From: Thioalkalivibrio sp.
GTDB taxonomy: Bacteria; Pseudomonadota; Gammaproteobacteria; Ectothiorhodospirales; Ectothiorhodospiraceae
Direction: 5' to 3'
NCBI RefSeq assembly: GCF_007692535.1
Contig: NZ_REBW01000118.1
Location: 1-38,209 of the forward strand
DNA length: 38,209 nucleotides
Part shown: positions 7,997 through 19,225 of the stretch, one piece after another
How the letters are laid out: each line of letters begins with the position of its first letter
How positions within the stretch are numbered: position 1 is the stretch's first letter
Notes under the pieces: model-generated
The model's input: the letters and a program-made list of their open reading frames with translations, nothing else
Told to the model about the DNA's origin: nothing
Database searches by the model: none
Translations under genes and position numbers: made by a program

Positions 7997-8881
7997 TCAG
8001 CGCCCGTGGCCGTCCCAGTCGAAGCCCGAAAGCTGTGCGAGTTCGCGCGGCTGCAGGACCTCCTCGAAACGCCGCCCATGAATGATCCAGGTCGGGTAGG
8101 TGGCGATTCCGGCCGCGACGCACACCTGTGCCATCGGCGTTCCGCGCCCGCCCGGGCTGCATTCCACGTAGGGAAGGCGATCACTCGCGGCTCCGAACAG
8201 CCGCGCCTGATCCCGGCAACTCGGGCACCACGACGCGCCGTAATAGCGCACCCCGGACTCCTCCAGATGCGTCGCCAGCGCCGCCAACCGGGGACTTTCG
8301 GGCCGCGAGAGGAGATCGCTGGAATAGAGATGCAGGGCGACGACAACGACCAGACCGGCGCCGGCGCTGCGCAGCAGCCACGGACCCCAGGCCATCCCCG
8401 GGGCCGAGGCGGGTCGCCGCAGAAAGATCGCGATCAATAACGCGCTGATGGTGGCCAGGGAGACGAGGCACCAGGGGCAGAAGGCGTCCAGGACCAACCA
8501 GCCGACGGCTGTCAGGTACAGGCTGATGGAGACCCCGATGAAGGCCAGGAACCAGAGGCGGCGCCAACGCTTCAGCTTGGCCGGCATGCGGAATGCGATC
8601 AACCCCAGCAGCGCATATAACAGGAGCCCCCACAGCGAAACGGGCAAACCCAGCAGGGTGGACCACTCACTCTGCTGGATCAGGTCGCAGCCGGAGCCCT
8701 CCGCACAAAAAGCGGGCGCAGCGCTCAACCAGGCTCCCGCGGTCAGGTACGCCGTGACCGCCACCCCGACCAGCGCCAGGCCGACGACCACCCAGTCGGG
8801 TTCCTTCCGGCCCGCTCCGGCAGTTGCCGCGCCCTTTGCCCCCTGCGGCGAACCCTTGGACTTGCGCCTTGCCTTTGCCAT
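7997..8881 (-). CDS. VKOR-thioredoxin fusion, membrane disulfide oxidase
   Basis: A 294-residue inner-membrane protein that fuses a vitamin K epoxide reductase domain to a thioredoxin-like domain, as in bacterial VKOR homologues that replace DsbB and supply disulfides to exported proteins. After a basic, Ala/Gly-rich N-terminal tail (1-28) come four to five transmembrane helices. The loop cysteines are C59 and C65, and the active-site pair is C135-P-W-C138. The C-terminal domain (about 200-294) carries C219-P-S-C222 in the context YGASWCPSCR. Quinone is the expected electron acceptor. GGAGG lies 6 bases before the ATG. The oxidase and its immediate partner are thus on one chain. Confidence 0.92.
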   Translation of the reverse strand: MAKARRKSKGSPQGAKGAATAGAGRKEPDWVVVGLALVGVAVTAYLTAGAWLSAAPAFCAEGSGCDLIQQSEWSTLLGLPVSLWGLLLYALLGLIAFRMPAKLKRWRRLWFLAFIGVSISLYLTAVGWLVLDAFCPWCLVSLATISALLIAIFLRRPASAPGMAWGPWLLRSAGAGLVVVVALHLYSSDLLSRPESPRLAALATHLEESGVRYYGASWCPSCRDQARLFGAASDRLPYVECSPGGRGTPMAQVCVAAGIATYPTWIIHGRRFEEVLQPRELAQLSGFDWDGHGR

Positions 8882-8981
8882 CGACTTCCTCCTCGCTTCA
8901 GACCAGCCAGAGTAAACGATAAACCCCGGTTTCGGGGGCAGCCCGCGGCAATGTCCACCAGGCCTCTAGTGGGCCATGCGC

Positions 8982-9758
8982 TCAGCGCACGGGCTCTCCC
9001 AGCCTGCTGAGCTCATCCAGCTCCTGCTTGAGCTCGCCGATCGCGAAGGTCTCGATCAGCTGTGCTCCCCGGCGGTGCAGATACAGGGCGAGCACGGCGC
9101 TGGCAACCTCGTAGACCGCGATGCGCGCGCCGGGAAACCGGATCTCCCCGGCGCGCGGTAGTCCGTCGACTGCACAGAAGAGATACTCGGGGCGCAGCGA
9201 CCTCAATGCCGCGCGCTGGCGCCACCGCTTGATCACGCCGCCGAGCGCATGCCAGCCCAACGGCCCCGGCGCCCCCTCGAGGCGCTCGCGCGCAGCCGAC
9301 AGTAGTGGGAGGGCAAAGGAAATCAGCACACAGCGATCCGACACCGAGCGGAGTTCCGCGCCAATCGCGTCCAGGACCCTGACGATCCCGAAATGTTTGA
9401 TTGCGATCGCCTTCACCTCGACAAAGGCGATGATCCCGGGATTCGCTTCGAGAAACACGCGAAGCTGCGCGAGACTTGCCAGGTCCGTCCCGGCAAATCG
9501 ATCCCCGAAACGGCCCGGTTCGGTGGCGGAAAGCCGTTGGAGTTCCTGAAACGAACGCCGGTGCACGGAGCCGGATACCGCACACATGCGCCAAAGCCCC
9601 CGGTCATGAAACAGCACCGGAACACCGTCCGCGGAGAGCTGTACGTCCACCTCCACGAAACGGGCCCCGGCGGCCGCAGCGGCTTCGAGTGCCGGCAGGG
9701 TGTTTTCCGGAAACCGCGCGGCATAGCCGCGGTGGGCAATCAATTCAGGCACCAGCAT
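8982..9758 (-). CDS. Glycerophosphodiester phosphodiesterase
   Basis: A 258-residue GDPD enzyme that hydrolyses glycerophosphodiesters to glycerol 3-phosphate and an alcohol. The signatures are AHRGYAARFPENTLPAL, with the catalytic His-Arg-Gly, and EVDVQLSADGVPVLFHD, with metal-binding Glu and Asp. FVEVKAIAIKHFG, with its EVK, is a further typical block. No signal peptide is visible from the chosen start (MLVPELIAHRG), so it is probably cytosolic, like UgpQ. It follows glpK by 80 bases on the same strand, and both enzymes deliver glycerol 3-phosphate. The reading frame extends further upstream but without family similarity. Confidence 0.88.
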   Translation of the reverse strand: MLVPELIAHRGYAARFPENTLPALEAAAAAGARFVEVDVQLSADGVPVLFHDRGLWRMCAVSGSVHRRSFQELQRLSATEPGRFGDRFAGTDLASLAQLRVFLEANPGIIAFVEVKAIAIKHFGIVRVLDAIGAELRSVSDRCVLISFALPLLSAARERLEGAPGPLGWHALGGVIKRWRQRAALRSLRPEYLFCAVDGLPRAGEIRFPGARIAVYEVASAVLALYLHRRGAQLIETFAIGELKQELDELSRLGEPVR

Positions 9759-9838
9759 GGCCAGACTCCAGCATCGGTAGGCCGCGGCAGCTACCGGATC
9801 CCGTAGGTGTTCATCTCCCCACGGACAGAGATCCCGGT

Positions 9839-11350
9839 TCAGTCCTCGTCGCGTGCCCAACCCCCGGACAGGGCCACGGCACGATGCCAGCGCCGGTAAA
9901 GACGCTCCCGCCGGGACTCAGCGAGCTGTGGAGTATAGCGGTTGCGCACCCGCCACTTACCGGCGAGCTCCGCACGGTCTTCCCAGAAACCTGTCGCCAG
10001 ACCCGCAAGGTAGGCGGCACCCAGCGCGGTGGTCTCGACGATCTCCGGCACCACCACCGCGCTGTCCAGGATATCCGCCTGGAACTGCATCAGCATCGGG
10101 TTCAAGGCGGCACCACCGTCGCAGCGCAGTTCCGCCAACCGAATGCCCGAGTCCCGCTGCATCGCCTCGAGCACGTCACGGGTCTGGTAGGCAATGCTCT
10201 CGAGCACCGCGCGCGCGACATGGGCCCGGGTGGTGCCCCGGGTGATCCCGATCAGCAGCCCGCGGGCATAGGGATCCCAGTGCGGTGCGCCCAGGCCGGT
10301 GAGCGCGGGGACGAAATAGACCCCGTCATTGTCCTTCACGGAGGTCGCCAGTTCAGCCGTTTCGGACGCCGACTCGATCATGCCCAGACCATCCCGCAAC
10401 CACTGTACGGCCGACCCGGTGACGAAGATCGCTCCCTCCTGTGCATATTCCACCGGCTCGTCGCCGATGCCCCAGGCAATCGTCGTCAGCAGTCGCTGAT
10501 GGCTGGGTACGGCCTCGGTCCCCGTGTGCTGGAGCACGAAAGAACCCGTTCCGTACGTGTTCTTGGCCATCCCCGGGCGATAGCAGGCCTGTCCGAAAAG
10601 GGCCGCCTGCTGATCGCCGGCGATGCCGGCAATCGGGATGGGCCGCGTACCCAGGAACAGTTCCGGGTCGGTCTCGGCGTAGACCCAGGACGACGGCATC
10701 ACTTCGGGCAGCATCGCCTTGGGTATGTCGAGCAGCTCCAGCAATTCGTCATCCCAGCGCAGCTCGTGGATGTTGTACAACAGCGTACGCGAGGCGTTCG
10801 AATAGTCGGTCACGTGCGCCTGGCGACCACTCAGACGGTAAACCAGCCAGGAGTCGATGGTGCCGAAGGCAATCTCGCCACGCCGTGCCCGTGCACGCAG
10901 GCCCGGTTCGTGATCCAGCAGCCATCCGATCTTGGTGCCGGAGAAATAGGGGTCCAGCAGCAACCCGGTTCTGTCCTGCACCCAGGCCTCGAGACCCCGC
11001 TCGCGCAGTCCCTCGCAGGCCGGTGCGGTGCGCCGATCCTGCCAGACGATGGCCCGACCCACCGGCTTGCCGCTGGACTTGTCCCACAGCACGGCGGTTT
11101 CCCGCTGATTGGTGATGCCTATGCCCTGTATATCCGCTGCGCGCAGACCGCCTGCGCGCAGCGCCTCCCCGATCACCCGCAAGGCCACCATCAGGATCTC
11201 TTCGGCATCGTGCTCCACCCAGCCGGACCGCGGATAGTACTGGGTGAACTCCGAATAGCCGCGGGCGCGAATCCGTCCTGCGTGATCGAACACCAGAGCC
11301 GTGATTCCGGTGGTGCCGGCATCGATCGCCAGGATGTAGCGTTCCGTCAT
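9839..11350 (-). CDS. glpK: Glycerol kinase
   Basis: Phosphorylates glycerol with ATP to sn-glycerol 3-phosphate. The FGGY-family features are clear: the N-terminal phosphate loop [25 protein letters not shown], the substrate segment [41 protein letters not shown] and the C-terminal [20 protein letters not shown]. At 503 residues it has the normal length. ATG 11350 follows GGAGG by 4 bases; the frame upstream of it is non-conserved. No glpF, glpD or glpR neighbour is in the window, so it is not part of a classical glp operon. Confidence 0.97.
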   Translation of the reverse strand: MTERYILAIDAGTTGITALVFDHAGRIRARGYSEFTQYYPRSGWVEHDAEEILMVALRVIGEALRAGGLRAADIQGIGITNQRETAVLWDKSSGKPVGRAIVWQDRRTAPACEGLRERGLEAWVQDRTGLLLDPYFSGTKIGWLLDHEPGLRARARRGEIAFGTIDSWLVYRLSGRQAHVTDYSNASRTLLYNIHELRWDDELLELLDIPKAMLPEVMPSSWVYAETDPELFLGTRPIPIAGIAGDQQAALFGQACYRPGMAKNTYGTGSFVLQHTGTEAVPSHQRLLTTIAWGIGDEPVEYAQEGAIFVTGSAVQWLRDGLGMIESASETAELATSVKDNDGVYFVPALTGLGAPHWDPYARGLLIGITRGTTRAHVARAVLESIAYQTRDVLEAMQRDSGIRLAELRCDGGAALNPMLMQFQADILDSAVVVPEIVETTALGAAYLAGLATGFWEDRAELAGKWRVRNRYTPQLAESRRERLYRRWHRAVALSGGWARDED

Positions 11351-11436
11351 GTGACCTCCCCCCCCGGACAACACTGAGTCAGGCATTGCTGACCCCACTC
11401 GGCGTTGCCCGAATCCGGTGTGGTTGAGATTTACCC

Positions 11437-12339
11437 TCAATCGTGTGCAGGCGCCAGGGCTTCATGGCCTGACGGAAAGGCGCCGGGCGGATCTCCCGCC
11501 AGCCAGTTCTCGATATGCGCCCGCAAAGCCTCCGGCTGCTCGGTGTGAATCCAGTGCTCGGCCTCGAGGACCACGATCACGTGGTGGGGTAACTCGGCCA
11601 GGGTCCTGCGCAAGTACCCCAATTCGCCGAAACGACTGCCGGAGGAGAGCAGGACCAGGGTCGGGGCGTCGATATCGCGCCACGGTGGCATCGGTCGCAG
11701 TGTCTCGAGCAAACCCTGCAGATAGCTCGACACCGGCACATACCGCAGATCATGCAGCGGCGAACCGTAGCGGCGGGTCAGGGCCTGCATGCCTGCCCCA
11801 TCCACCATCTTCCGTCGCGTTTCCCGGTCGAGTTCCTCGAGGTCCAGCACCGGCAGGCCGCGCCGCTTCAGGCCGACGGCATTGGCCGCCAGCGTCACGG
11901 CGAGCAGTGGCCGCAGGAGACCCCGCAGCCGCGACAGCAGGCCGAGAGAACCGGTCAGGGCCTCGACCAGCATGGGCTCGACCAGGATCAGCCCCCGTAC
12001 CCGCTTCGGCCAGCGTCTGGCGAAACGCGCCGCGACATTGGCGCCCAGGCAATGCCCGCCGATCACGCAATCCTCGAATCCCTCCTGGTCGAGCATCGCG
12101 GCCAGATCCGCCGCCCAGTCCTCCGAGCGCGTCCTGCCTCGGTACAGCGACAGGGCCTGTCCACGGAGATCGGGAACCAGCACGGTCCAGTGCTCCCGGA
12201 GTTCGCTGGTCCTGACCAGCTCGTTCCAGCGCGTGCCGTTGCTGGCCAGCCCGTGCAGCAATACCAGCGCAGGTCCTGGCCCTCCCATGCGCCGGTAGTG
12301 CACGGGTCCTGCGCCCACCCGCCGGATTTCCTGTTCCAT
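11437..12339 (-). CDS. Alpha/beta hydrolase with cysteine at the nucleophile position
   Basis: A 300-residue alpha/beta hydrolase fold protein. [15 protein letters not shown] is the oxyanion-hole HG block, and [12 protein letters not shown] is the strand-4 block. The nucleophile elbow is G95-H-C97-L-G99, with Cys (codon TGC) where most members have Ser. [14 protein letters not shown] supplies the catalytic His, probably His262. A helical lid of leucine-rich segments spans about 120-215. Members of the fold with Cys exist, dienelactone hydrolase being the classic case, but the lid here looks like esterase or acyl-hydrolase types, so the substrate is unknown. The start at 12339 (MEQEIRRVG) fits the fold; a divergent methyltransferase gene begins 157 bases away. 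Confidence 0.85.
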   Translation of the reverse strand: MEQEIRRVGAGPVHYRRMGGPGPALVLLHGLASNGTRWNELVRTSELREHWTVLVPDLRGQALSLYRGRTRSEDWAADLAAMLDQEGFEDCVIGGHCLGANVAARFARRWPKRVRGLILVEPMLVEALTGSLGLLSRLRGLLRPLLAVTLAANAVGLKRRGLPVLDLEELDRETRRKMVDGAGMQALTRRYGSPLHDLRYVPVSSYLQGLLETLRPMPPWRDIDAPTLVLLSSGSRFGELGYLRRTLAELPHHVIVVLEAEHWIHTEQPEALRAHIENWLAGDPPGAFPSGHEALAPAHD

Positions 12340-12496
12340 GGCTGCATCATACGACCGTCGCCTGGCGCCGTGCAGGCGCTGATGAACCATGCCGTGCACG
12401 GTACCGGCGATGCGGCCGGCAGCAGGGGTCCAGTGCGAATGCCGACGCGGAACGCCCGGGGTGTCGGGCCTTCCACGAATCCGGGACAATGGAGAC

Positions 12497-13360
12497 ATGT
12501 CCGGCGACGAACTCCAGCGTTATTACGACCGCAACACGGATCTGTTCCTGCGCATCGGCAGCAGCGGGTCCGGGCACGCCATCCATCGCGGCCTCTGGGG
12601 TCCCGGGGTGCGCACTGGCAGGGAGGCCGCCGGGTACGTCAACGCCCTGATCGCGGAAGAGATCCGCAGCGTGCTGCCCAGAGAGCCCCGTACGGTGCTG
12701 GACCTGGGCTGTGGTGTGGGCGGCACCCTGTTCAGCCTCGCCCAGACCTTTCCCGACGCTCGGCTGCACGGCGTCACCATCAGTGCTCGGCAGGTGTCGA
12801 TTGCCCGCGAACTGGCGCGGCAGCAGAGCCTGGAGGAGCGCTGTGATTTCGTTCAGGACGATTTCGAGGATCTGCAACTGGATCTGCGGGCCGACGCGGT
12901 CATCGCGGTCGAGTCCTTCATCCATTCGTCCAGACCAGACCGCCTTCTGGCCACCTGCCGCGAACACCTGGTCGGCGATGGGGTACTGGTCGTTGTCGAT
13001 GACTTTCTGACCCGCCCGACACCAACCGACGACCCGGCGCGATGCAAGACCATCGACACCTTTCGTGCGGGATGGCGCGTTCCCGGCCTTTGCACGCTGA
13101 CCGACTTCGATGCTGAGGCCAGGCGGGCGGGTTTCGAGCCTCTGAAGCAGCAGGATCTGTCGGGGCTGATCCGTACCGGGCGTCCCAGGGACTGGCTGGT
13201 GTCCATGGTCAGTCCGGTCGCACAGGCGCTGGGACTGATGCGCCGCCCGTTCTGGGCCAATGTGGTCGGAGGCAATGCCCTGAATGCAGCGCTCCGCTCC
13301 GGGGAGGTGCAGTACCGCATGCTCGCCCTGCGGCCCTCGACCCGGGATCGCTCGTGCTGA
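12497..13360 (+). CDS. Class I SAM-dependent methyltransferase
   Basis: A 287-residue small-molecule methyltransferase. The SAM-binding motif I is VLDLGCGVGGTLFSLA (about residues 70-85), followed by the acidic strand-2 region and the motif IV-like DAVIAVESFIHS. The opening YYDRNTDLFLRIGSSGSGHAIHRGLW resembles the N-terminal arm of sterol, tocopherol and polyketide methyltransferases. The C-terminal part is hydrophobic but has no transmembrane helix. The substrate cannot be assigned. ATG 12497 has GGAG just upstream at a short spacing, which is weak. It is transcribed divergently from the alpha/beta hydrolase and could share a promoter region with it. Confidence 0.85.
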   Translation: MSGDELQRYYDRNTDLFLRIGSSGSGHAIHRGLWGPGVRTGREAAGYVNALIAEEIRSVLPREPRTVLDLGCGVGGTLFSLAQTFPDARLHGVTISARQVSIARELARQQSLEERCDFVQDDFEDLQLDLRADAVIAVESFIHSSRPDRLLATCREHLVGDGVLVVVDDFLTRPTPTDDPARCKTIDTFRAGWRVPGLCTLTDFDAEARRAGFEPLKQQDLSGLIRTGRPRDWLVSMVSPVAQALGLMRRPFWANVVGGNALNAALRSGEVQYRMLALRPSTRDRSC

Positions 13361-13422
13361 GGTAAGCCACCCGGGTGCGAAGATTTCGCTGCCGGGCCGG
13401 GCATTTTCGGAATCTTGCCTAC

Positions 13423-13451
13423 TTGACGCTGTCTGAGCCTCCGGATAGCTT
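13423..13451 (+). promoter_or_regulatory. Candidate sigma-70 promoter for the IalB-family gene
   Basis: TTGACG at 13423-13428 and TAGCTT at 13446-13451 are separated by 17 bases. Transcription would begin near 13458. That is downstream of every ATG in the longer reading frame, and supports the late start proposed for the following gene. The same two hexamers with the same spacing recur at 28905-28933. Confidence 0.45.
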
Positions 13452-13485
13452 CAGCGACGCCCACACCACTTCCGGGAGACCAGCC

Positions 13486-14010
13486 ATTACCATCTCGAAC
13501 CGTATACGCAGCACCCTGCCCCGCATTGCTGCCCTCACCCTGCTGCTGATGCTGTTCGGCACGGCACCCGCGTCCGCCCAGCTTGGCGGCGAGGTTCGTC
13601 CGGGTCCCACCCACCAGGACTGGCAAGTGATCTGCGAGGATACGCCGACCGGCGAGAGCTGCTTCATCACTCAGGCCGCCATCGACGAGAGTGGGGAACC
13701 GGTGATGCAGATATCCGTCGGCGTCATCGAGGGCGAGAATGTCATGGTGATCTACCTGCCGCTGGGTCTCGACCTTCGGCCCGGCATGCTGTTCCAGGTC
13801 GGTGAGACCCTCCGGCGCGAGTTTCCCTTCCAGACCTGCATACCCAACGGGTGCCGCGTCGTCGCGCAGGTCGATTCCGAGATGATGGCGGCGATGCGTG
13901 GCGGAACCGCCTTCCAAGTCGGCGTGAAGACGCTCGATTCCGATCGCGTGGCCGTCGTCGAGGGATCACTGATGGGCTTCACGGCCGGTTTCCGGGCGGT
14001 CTCGCAGTAG
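13486..14010 (+). CDS. IalB-family exported protein with probable ATT start
   Basis: A 174-residue protein of the invasion-associated locus B (IalB) family, small periplasmic proteins of uncertain function. Family features are WQVICEDTPTGESCFITQ with paired cysteines, a central YLPLGLDLRPGM, FPFQTCIPNGC with a second cysteine pair, and the closing GFTAGFRAV. The open frame extends to 13375, but that part is not signal-like and would precede the promoter. From the ATT at 13486 the protein begins TISNRIRSTLPR, then a hydrophobic core and APASA before QLGGE, a textbook Sec signal peptide. GGGAG at 13474-13478 lies 7 bases before the ATT. No ATG, GTG or TTG fits as well. AUU initiation is rare, so this is inference. 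Confidence 0.75.
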   Translation: MTISNRIRSTLPRIAALTLLLMLFGTAPASAQLGGEVRPGPTHQDWQVICEDTPTGESCFITQAAIDESGEPVMQISVGVIEGENVMVIYLPLGLDLRPGMLFQVGETLRREFPFQTCIPNGCRVVAQVDSEMMAAMRGGTAFQVGVKTLDSDRVAVVEGSLMGFTAGFRAVSQ

Positions 14011-14017
14011 CAGAAGA

Positions 14018-14035
14018 ACCGCGTCGATTCGCGGT
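14018..14035. terminator. Short hairpin between convergent genes
   Basis: ACCGCG (14018-14023) pairs with CGCGGT (14030-14035) around a 6-base loop, followed by GGTTT. It begins 8 bases after the stop of the IalB-family gene and may be a weak terminator. The opposing TusE-like gene ends at 14114. Confidence 0.4.
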
Positions 14036-14113
14036 GGTTTCACCGCACCCGGAAAGCGCTTTCGGAACCGTCGATGCCTCTTGCGGGAGCGACCGCTTCC
14101 CGCGTGCAGGCTG

Positions 14114-14407
14114 CTAAACGCAGCCCGTGGGCTTCGGCAGGCCGCCGTACTTGGTGATCGGCTTCATCGGGCCGGTCATCCAGGTCGTGAACATGCCCTT
14201 CTGGTCGGCATTCATGAATTTCGCGAACTTGCGGATCGGCGGCACCACCGCATGGTCCTCGAAATACTCGCGGGCCTTCACGATGTGTTCCCACTTTTCG
14301 TCGTCGAGTTCGATGCCGTCGGCCTCGGCCATGGCACGCCCGATTTCTGGGGTCCAGCAGTCCCTGTCGACGAGGTAGCCGTCGCCGTCGCGTTCTGGAA
14401 GATCCAT
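14114..14407 (-). CDS. TusE/DsrC-family sulfur relay protein, single C-terminal cysteine
   Basis: A 97-residue member of the TusE/DsrC family. The opening DGYLVDRDCWTPEIGRAMAEADGIEL is typical, as are WEHIVKAREYFEDHAVVPPIRKFAKFM and the end GGLPKPTGCV. The penultimate Cys96 is the persulfide-carrying CysA; the CysB position is Thr85. This is the TusE-type pattern, in which a single cysteine accepts sulfur in relay pathways such as tRNA 2-thiouridine synthesis. No TusBCD or rhodanese neighbour is present. AGGAG is 7 bases before the ATG. It is the second family member in the window; the paralogue at 4027 keeps CysB and lacks CysA. Confidence 0.9.
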   Translation of the reverse strand: MDLPERDGDGYLVDRDCWTPEIGRAMAEADGIELDDEKWEHIVKAREYFEDHAVVPPIRKFAKFMNADQKGMFTTWMTGPMKPITKYGGLPKPTGCV

Positions 14408-14442
14408 GCATTTACTCCTGATCGTTGTTCAATTCGGGCAAT

Positions 14443-14448
14443 AGTTTA
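14443..14448 (-). promoter_or_regulatory. Candidate extended -10 promoter for the TusE-like gene
   Basis: The minus strand reads TGCTAAACT, an extended -10 (TGn) followed by TAAACT, which matches four of six consensus bases. It lies 36 bases before the ATG at 14407, with an AGGAG ribosome binding site between. No -35 match is needed for this promoter class. Confidence 0.4.
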
Positions 14449-14732
14449 GCACAACGCTAGGGATTTCCGGCGAGACCGACCGTGTCCCGAACCCTCCATT
14501 GCCGTATTAACGGGGCTTGGGGATGCCGACTCCGACGACCTGAAGGCGCGCTTTCGCGATGGCATCCCAGCCGTTATCATCGGCCGCAAGCCGAATGGAG
14601 ACAGCGGGTCCCGGACGGTCAACATCGAGTGACGCTTTTCCCGGCGGTCGGATGCGCCTTGAACCCGACCGCCGTCCCAGTTGGAGACCGATGACGCGCG
14701 GCACTGCGCGCGCTGCACGACGGAGCGTGTTC
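14449..14732. other. Intergenic region before the exported nuclease gene
   Basis: The gap from the TusE-like start (14407) to the nuclease start (14733) is 325 bases. Apart from the TusE-like promoter and a GGAG for the nuclease gene, I see no convincing promoter, hairpin or small gene. An in-frame ATG at 14691 could extend the nuclease by 14 residues but would spoil its signal peptide. Confidence 0.5.
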
Positions 14733-16388
14733 ATGCATAGGCATACAGGGATTGTTGGCCTGCTCCTGGCCATCCTCGGGGGATTCGTTCCGGGCGCCGG
14801 ACCGGCTGTTGCGGACTGTCCCGGCGCCCGGGTCACCCCGCTCGCGGAATTGCGGGCCGGCCGGGTCACTGAGGATCGCCACGTCACGATCGAGGGCGTC
14901 GTGACAGGCGTATTCACCGGCGCTGATCGCTTGGGTGGCTTCTTTCTCCAGGACGGAGATACGCCCCCGGTCGGACTGTTTGTCTATGCGCCGGCGCTGG
15001 AGGGCCGGGAACCGAAGCCCGGCGATAGGGTACAGATCGCCGGGCGATTCGCCCGCTTCCACGACCGTCCCCAGGTCAGCCGCATCACGGACTTGAACGT
15101 CTGTGCCCACGAGGGGTTACCCCGCCCTGTCGATCTGCGTCTGCCGCAGGACGCGGCGCGCCTCGCCGACCTACAGGACATCAAGGTTCGCCTCGACCAG
15201 ACGCTTACGGTGACCGGCAACGCCGAACTCGGCCGCTACGGCAGCCTGCGCCTGGCCGCCGATGGGAGGCTGTTCCGCTCCGGTCAGGGCACCGTGCAGC
15301 ATCGAGACTCCAATATGGCCCGCCAGATGGTGCTCGACGACGGCAGCTATCGCGCGAACCCGCAGCCCATCCCCTACCTCGACGCTGACGGAACCCGGCG
15401 GGTCGGAGACCAGATCGAGGGACTGACCGGCATCCTGACCCATGCCTTTGATGCACACCGCATCCATCCGACCCGGATCCCGGTGTTCCGCTCCGCCAAT
15501 CCGCGACCGTCACCACCCGCAGCGCCGAACGGAGCCCTGCGCCTGGCGACCCTCAACATGGAGAACTACTTCCTCACGCTGGGAAGCCGGGGCGCATCCA
15601 GCCGCGCGGAATTGCGACGACAGCGGCAGAAGCTTACGGCGGCGGTGCGCGGCATCGACGCCGACGTGATCAGCCTGACCGAGGTGGAAAACCGTGGCCG
15701 GGCACTCGACGATCTGGTGGCCACCCTCAACCGCGGGCTACCCATCCGCCAGCGCTATCGCGCAGTGGCAAACCCGGACGCGGGGACGGACCCGATCCGC
15801 AACGCCCTGCTCTACCGACCCGCCCGCGTGACCCTGCTCGGGACCGATGCCGACCTCGATCCCGTGCACAACCGCGCGCCCCTGCTGGCCTGGTTCCGAC
15901 CGGCCGGCGGCGGCGATCCCTTCGGCGTCGTCGCGGTGCACTTCAAGGCCAAGGTCGGCTGCCCGTCGGAAGGCGACATCGACCGCGGACAGGGCTGCTG
16001 GAACGAACTGAGAACGGCGCAGTCGCGACAGCTGCTGGACTGGCTCGATCGGGTGCGCAGAGACGGCGCACCGGTGCTGATCGCCGGCGATATCAACGCC
16101 TACGCCGCCGAGGATCCGGTCGTCACGCTGCTGGCCGCGGGCAAGCGTGACCTCACGGCGCCGCACCTGTCCCCACCAGATCGCTACACCTACGTCTTTC
16201 GCGGCGAGGCCGGGCAACTCGACTACCTGCTCGCGGGCCCCGCCCTCGCCGGGCAGGTTTCGCGCGCAGGCATCTGGCACATCAACGCCGACGAACCGCG
16301 GTTCCTGGGATTCAGCGGCCGGACACCGGCGGCAGGGCCGTGGCGGTCATCCGACCACGACCCCGTCTGGGCGGAAATCGCGAATTAG
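14733..16388 (+). CDS. ExeM/NucH-family exported endonuclease
   Basis: A 551-residue exported nuclease. The signal peptide is about residues 1-27 (MHRHTGIVGLLLAILGG to AVA), so the protein acts in the periplasm or outside. Residues ~30-130 form an OB-fold domain (GVVTGVFTG, GGFFLQDGD, PGDRVQIAGRFARF). The C-terminal half is an endonuclease/exonuclease/phosphatase domain with its catalytic residues: LATLNMENYF, SLTEVENRG, VAVHFKAK, IAGDINAYAAEDP and the closing SSDHDPVWAEI. Related enzymes degrade extracellular DNA for nutrients or biofilm turnover. ATG 14733 is chosen because GGAG lies 7 bases upstream and a clean signal peptide results. It converges on gdhA with a 10-base gap. Confidence 0.92.
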   Translation: MHRHTGIVGLLLAILGGFVPGAGPAVADCPGARVTPLAELRAGRVTEDRHVTIEGVVTGVFTGADRLGGFFLQDGDTPPVGLFVYAPALEGREPKPGDRVQIAGRFARFHDRPQVSRITDLNVCAHEGLPRPVDLRLPQDAARLADLQDIKVRLDQTLTVTGNAELGRYGSLRLAADGRLFRSGQGTVQHRDSNMARQMVLDDGSYRANPQPIPYLDADGTRRVGDQIEGLTGILTHAFDAHRIHPTRIPVFRSANPRPSPPAAPNGALRLATLNMENYFLTLGSRGASSRAELRRQRQKLTAAVRGIDADVISLTEVENRGRALDDLVATLNRGLPIRQRYRAVANPDAGTDPIRNALLYRPARVTLLGTDADLDPVHNRAPLLAWFRPAGGGDPFGVVAVHFKAKVGCPSEGDIDRGQGCWNELRTAQSRQLLDWLDRVRRDGAPVLIAGDINAYAAEDPVVTLLAAGKRDLTAPHLSPPDRYTYVFRGEAGQLDYLLAGPALAGQVSRAGIWHINADEPRFLGFSGRTPAAGPWRSSDHDPVWAEIAN

Positions 16389-16398
16389 CCGTGGCTCG

Positions 16399-18663
<2,265 letters not shown>

Positions 18664-18671
<8 letters not shown>

Positions 18672-19221
18672 GCAGGGCACCGCGCGAGCGCATCGCCTGC
18701 GTCACCATCTCCGCGTTGTGCACGCCCTTGTCCAGCGCGGCGAGGCCGATCGCCGCGCTGCCCAGATAGCGCTGATGCAGCGTGGGCGCGACCACCGTAC
18801 GGCTCTTTTGGGCGCAGCGGTAATCCTGGGCCAGCCGACGGAAGAGTTGGACCTGACCGCGCACGATCACCAGCCAGCGACGGGCCCGTGGCCAGCGCGC
18901 CAGGGCGAGGTCGAGATCGACGTCACGCACCATCCAGGCGGTCAGCAGCGCCAGCACCACGACCCTCAGGTTGATCAGCAGCAGCGCACCGAGCACCGGC
19001 TGCCCCGTCAGCCATCCCATGAACAGGATCCCCGAGGAGAGCAGCAGCAGAATCCAGAGCACCGGCCGCCCCGCGCGCAGCAGGAGCGCGGGGCGGCCGG
19101 ACCCGGAGAGCAGCAGAAGCCCGGCGAGCACCAGCAGCAGCACGCGCGGATCATGGATCAGCGTGACCGCAATCACTGCAGTGAGGTAGAGAGCGAAGCG
19201 AACCGGATGCGAGAGAGGCAT
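18664..19221 (-). CDS. nikQ: Nickel/cobalt ECF transporter T component (CbiQ/NikQ)
   Basis: A 185-residue membrane protein with several hydrophobic helices. The cytoplasmic coupling region carries the paired motifs typical of T components, with an A-R-x type sequence seen in the last third (VVAPTLHQRY, VTQAMRSRGAL). It links the NikM core to the ATPase. The protein is shorter than many CbiQ proteins (about 225 residues) but appears intact. ATG 19221 follows the nikM stop after 4 bases. It overlaps nikO by 8 bases. Confidence 0.88.
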
Positions 19222-19225
19222 GACT

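Noticed and set aside
9476-11377. 633-codon plus-strand open frame
   Set aside because: It is antisense to glpK and the glycerophosphodiesterase, both of which have unambiguous motifs.
12392-12401. CCGTGCACGG palindrome in the divergent hydrolase-methyltransferase region
   Set aside because: A 10-bp palindrome is expected by chance in GC-rich DNA, and nothing around it suggests an operator.
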